DNA of 37,838 nucleotides from a virus, in the IMG/VR virus record IMGVR_UViG_3300032285_002163, positions 1 through 37,838 of that record; one strand, 5' to 3'. The translations under genes and the position numbers were made by a program. Under the pieces are notes generated by a model. It saw only the letters and a program-made list of their open reading frames with translations, ran no database searches and was not told the DNA's origin. Below are positions 35,682-37,838 of this stretch, in pieces. Every line of letters starts with the position of its first letter. The stretch's first letter is position 1.

Positions 35682-36329
35682 ATGAGCTTTATACCAAATC
35701 AACCCAATCGTGGGCTTAAACTACGTCCACAAGGACAACGCTATTACTTTTCAACCACCCGTCATTTCTTTAGAGAAGAAGACATTCCACGCTTACGCAG
35801 TCTAGTACCTGAACTCGTTGATGCTACTGTTGCACAAGCTGATGACACAGGTACAACGGCTCAACAAGTGGCCAATCCTCTTATTCGTGCTTCTAGAGTG
35901 GGCTTTATTGAACCCTCTGCGGACAGTCAATGGTTATACAAGCTGATAAGTGCGGGCATTGCGCATCACAATCAAACCTACTATGACTATGCTATAGAAG
36001 GCGTTGAAACCATACAGTTTTCAGAATATCCTGCAGGTGCGGGCTACTATGAGCCACATATGGATTGGGGTGCTGGCACTATATTTGGACGCAATGATAT
36101 ATGCCGTAAGCTGTCGTTTACCATACAGCTATCAAAGCCCGATTCCTATGAAGGTGGCGACCTAGTGCTACACTCTGGTCGTGAGCTTGATGCAGAAACT
36201 AAGTCTTCAATGCGAGAGTTTGGATGTCTTACTGTGTTTCCTAGCTGGCTCTTACACGAAGTCGCTCCCGTAACGCATGGTACTAGACGAAGTCTAGTAG
36301 GATGGGTAGTGGGTCCTGATTTTCTATGA
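35682..36329 (+). CDS. 2OG-Fe(II) oxygenase, prolyl-hydroxylase-like
   Basis: 215 residues. Metal triad: H126-x-D128 in YEPHMDWGAG and H192 in FPSWLLHEVAP, with R202/R203 for 2-oxoglutarate (TRRSLVGW). KLSFTIQLSKP and EGGDLVL correspond to core strands. PKHD-like enzymes are common in phages; the target may be a virion protein or nucleobase. It overlaps its paralogue downstream by 4 nt (ATGA). Confidence 0.9.
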   Translation: MSFIPNQPNRGLKLRPQGQRYYFSTTRHFFREEDIPRLRSLVPELVDATVAQADDTGTTAQQVANPLIRASRVGFIEPSADSQWLYKLISAGIAHHNQTYYDYAIEGVETIQFSEYPAGAGYYEPHMDWGAGTIFGRNDICRKLSFTIQLSKPDSYEGGDLVLHSGRELDAETKSSMREFGCLTVFPSWLLHEVAPVTHGTRRSLVGWVVGPDFL

Positions 36330-36892
36330 ATCGTTCGCAGTTTGCAGTTACTCGTGGGGCTTTTACTCCCGAGGAAATACTACAGATCTGCTCTACAGGG
36401 GATAGTAATCTAGAAGATGGATCTAGCGACTACACGGGTGTTAGCCGTAGCAGTCGTGTCTGCATGATGAAGCCCTCTAGTGAGGATAGTTGGTTGTTTA
36501 ACCGCTTGTGGGCCGTATTAGAAGAGCATAATACCAAATTCTACGGCCTTGATCTAGACTATATACAGCCCCTGCAATACTCTGTATACGATAGCTCGCA
36601 GAATGGGCACTATGAATGGCATCAAGATTGGGGCAGTGCCGTATTTGACCCCAGTCGTCCTGAACTGTGCCGTAAATTAAGTTTTACCCTGCAACTGAGT
36701 GACCCTAAGGCGTATGAGGGTGGACGCTTAGAGATTAACTATGGGCAAGATTATGCGAAAGAAAGCGAGTTTTATCTAGAGCAGGGCTCCTTGATAAGTT
36801 TTCCTAGCTATATGTTGCACCGCGTTACTCCTGTTACTCGGGGTGTGCGCCGGAGCCTTGTAGGATGGTGTGTTGGTGCTGATTATCGTTAA
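36326..36892 (+). CDS. 2OG-Fe(II) oxygenase, paralogue of the preceding gene
   Basis: 188 residues. H99-x-D101 (YEWHQDWGS), H165 (FPSYMLHRV) and R175/R176 (VRRSLVGW) are intact. The sequence pairs with the upstream oxygenase across CRKLSFTLQLSDP, EGGRLEI and FPSYMLH, so the two arose by duplication. The N-terminal ~25 residues differ, as expected for separate targets. Confidence 0.9.
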   Translation: MNRSQFAVTRGAFTPEEILQICSTGDSNLEDGSSDYTGVSRSSRVCMMKPSSEDSWLFNRLWAVLEEHNTKFYGLDLDYIQPLQYSVYDSSQNGHYEWHQDWGSAVFDPSRPELCRKLSFTLQLSDPKAYEGGRLEINYGQDYAKESEFYLEQGSLISFPSYMLHRVTPVTRGVRRSLVGWCVGADYR

Positions 36893-36899
36893 ACTCTCG

Positions 36900-37003
36900 G
36901 TACAAGACGTGCGATCGCGCCGCGGCTTGTACAGAAGGGCCTGGATTTAATATGAAAAACTGTCTACCGCTAAATTTTGCGCTTTGCGCTACCGCTTCGC
37001 GGC
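36900..37003. other. non-coding gap with hairpins and shared repeats
   Basis: I see no strong gene in this 132-nt gap; a 22-codon ORF (36951-37019) is unsupported. GTACAAG / CTTGTAC closes an imperfect GC-rich stem (36901-36933). AAATTTTGCGC (36972-36982) is the inverse of GCGCAAAATT found at 20478 and 20541, and CCGCTTCGCGGC resembles the hairpin at 18666. Confidence 0.55.
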
Positions 37004-37024
37004 TTCATTTGCTGGCATAACGGA

Positions 37025-37603
37025 ATGGATTTACCAAATACTCAACAAGATAATATAGCCCTTATAGGCCGTAGCATGTTCCCTTGGATAGCAGGGGGCT
37101 CGGTATTGGAATTGGGTCCCAGCAACGGCTCATTCTTTACAGAGCTGATAGCGTCACAAAGCTCTGGTTATACAGGGGTGGAATTGGATAGTGATGCTTG
37201 CCTGCTGTTTCGTAAACGCTGGCCTAAACTACATCTAGTGGAACAGGATTGGGCACACGCTGTTCGTGCTCCTGGGCGTTACGACTGTGTTGTCTTGTTT
37301 GGAGTGCTCACACATACTTCTAACCCCCTGGGCTTGTTGGAAGATATCGTACAGTATGTTAAACCAAATAGGATCTTGTTAGAATCAGAGCCAGGGGGTA
37401 CTGTGCGTTGTGTACAGGAAGAGCTAAATGCTCCAGGGCAGGGCCAGGCACTAAGACCCCACTCGGGTCTTAGTATTCAATTGGGCATTGAAGTTTATCG
37501 TTATGCTATGATGAGCTTGGGCTATGTAGAACGTGCTCACTACCCTGGACCCCCAGCTGGGTTTAAATCAGACTGTTGCTACTCGGTATTTGAGCGGGTC
37601 TAG
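37025..37603 (+). CDS. SAM-dependent methyltransferase (class I)
   Basis: 192 residues. Motif I VLELGPSNG at 27-35, motif II GVELDSDA, and RYDCVVLFGVLTHTSNP before helix LLEDIVQYVKP give the Rossmann methyltransferase order. The target motif is not identified. ATG 37025 is chosen over an upstream TTG (36977). It ends overlapping a convergent truncated gene by 36 nt. Confidence 0.8.
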   Translation: MDLPNTQQDNIALIGRSMFPWIAGGSVLELGPSNGSFFTELIASQSSGYTGVELDSDACLLFRKRWPKLHLVEQDWAHAVRAPGRYDCVVLFGVLTHTSNPLGLLEDIVQYVKPNRILLESEPGGTVRCVQEELNAPGQGQALRPHSGLSIQLGIEVYRYAMMSLGYVERAHYPGPPAGFKSDCCYSVFERV

Positions 37604-37838
37604 TTCACCCTGGGTAAAGTCATAGTCTTGGGCAAACAGCTCTAGCCCCAAGTGCCTAGAATCGATTAGATCCTGCACATAGGCCTGAAGCTGGCTCATG
37701 CTAACATCCTTTACTAACCATTCGGTCTTCCAGTCATCTACCATCCAGATATTGTCCACGTACTGACGTTTGATAGTACGCTCTAGGGCTTTGGCTTTGG
37801 CACGTATGCCCGTATAGATATAGCTGAACTTGACTATG
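37568..37838 (-). CDS. truncated gene at the right edge, unknown function
   Basis: The frame is open to the window edge (…FSYIYTGIRAKAKALERTIK upstream of the first visible start) and ends at 37568. The 89 visible residues are charged and helical in the first half, then LELFAQDYDFTQGELDPLKY. The 5' end is missing, so neither domain nor start can be judged. It is convergent with the methyltransferase. Confidence 0.7.
   Translation of the reverse strand, partial: IVKFSYIYTGIRAKAKALERTIKRQYVDNIWMVDDWKTEWLVKDVSMSQLQAYVQDLIDSRHLGLELFAQDYDFTQGELDPLKYRVATV

Noticed and set aside
36951-37019. 22-codon ORF before the methyltransferase
   Set aside because: No ribosome-binding site; it overlaps repeat sequences and has no convincing peptide.

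Overview
The window is part of a T4-superfamily myovirus genome (class Caudoviricetes), most likely from an environmental lineage with a Gram-negative host. The evidence is a set of recognisable T4-type replication and recombination genes (UvsX recombinase, UvsW helicase, gp61-like primase, gp41-like helicase, weaker gp32, UvsY and gp62 candidates), a perfect T4 late-promoter box (TATAAATA) and many tightly overlapping genes. No ribosomal RNA, IS element or CRISPR array is visible. The host is not identified; small secreted Ala/Lys-rich proteins hint at a proteobacterium, possibly betaproteobacterial, but this is a guess.

Layout. Positions 1-8526 (+) form one compact, AT-rich operon chained by ATGA and TAATG overlaps: gp32-like end, UvsX, small acidic protein, UvsY-like, a helicase-like partner without Walker motifs, UvsW, several conserved unknowns, a gp62-like clamp-loader subunit, a zinc-finger protein and a 195-residue miniature relative of bacterial DNA polymerase III alpha. 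Positions 8507-14880 hold a probable virion protein, primase and helicase, a 2OG-Fe(II) oxygenase, an AlgH/YqgE-like protein, a nucleotidyltransferase and two small secreted proteins, ending in a bidirectional terminator. Positions 14886-20454 carry a tail-fibre gene with two partners, a GT9-like glycosyltransferase, a DUF2061-like membrane protein, another 2OG oxygenase and small unknowns. Positions 20708-33062 are a long minus-strand early region of small genes, many of the widely distributed phage-hypothetical type, plus an AAA+ ATPase, a SleB-type cell-wall hydrolase, a gp88-domain protein and a GIY-YIG-like protein. Positions 33100-33660 hold repeats, a strong plus-strand promoter, a probable structured RNA and a CAU-anticodon tRNA. 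The right end has a second glycosyltransferase, a lipoprotein, a zinc-ribbon protein, two tandem 2OG oxygenases, a methyltransferase and a truncated gene.

Regulation is the most striking part. Genes on both strands outside the early cluster have a T4-late-like box (consensus TAAATA) only 5-7 nt before the start codon. By T4 geometry this puts the ATG at +1 to +3, so the late mRNAs would be leaderless. The minus-strand early cluster has about twenty sigma70-type promoters, most of them TTGACA-N17-TATAAT or TATACT. They share a leader, and eight carry the palindromic 9-mer GGTAAAACC inside the -35/-10 spacer, as expected of a common operator. Several of these promoters overlap the end of the preceding gene so closely that the -35 hexamer contains its TGA stop codon. 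Two further early promoters place an ATG exactly at the predicted +1.

Taken together, early host-sigma70 transcription would drive the small host-interaction genes, the left operon would supply replication and recombination, and the leaderless late promoters would drive structural and modification genes. Two unassigned, apparently structured RNA loci and several nucleotide repeats lie in the few non-coding gaps.
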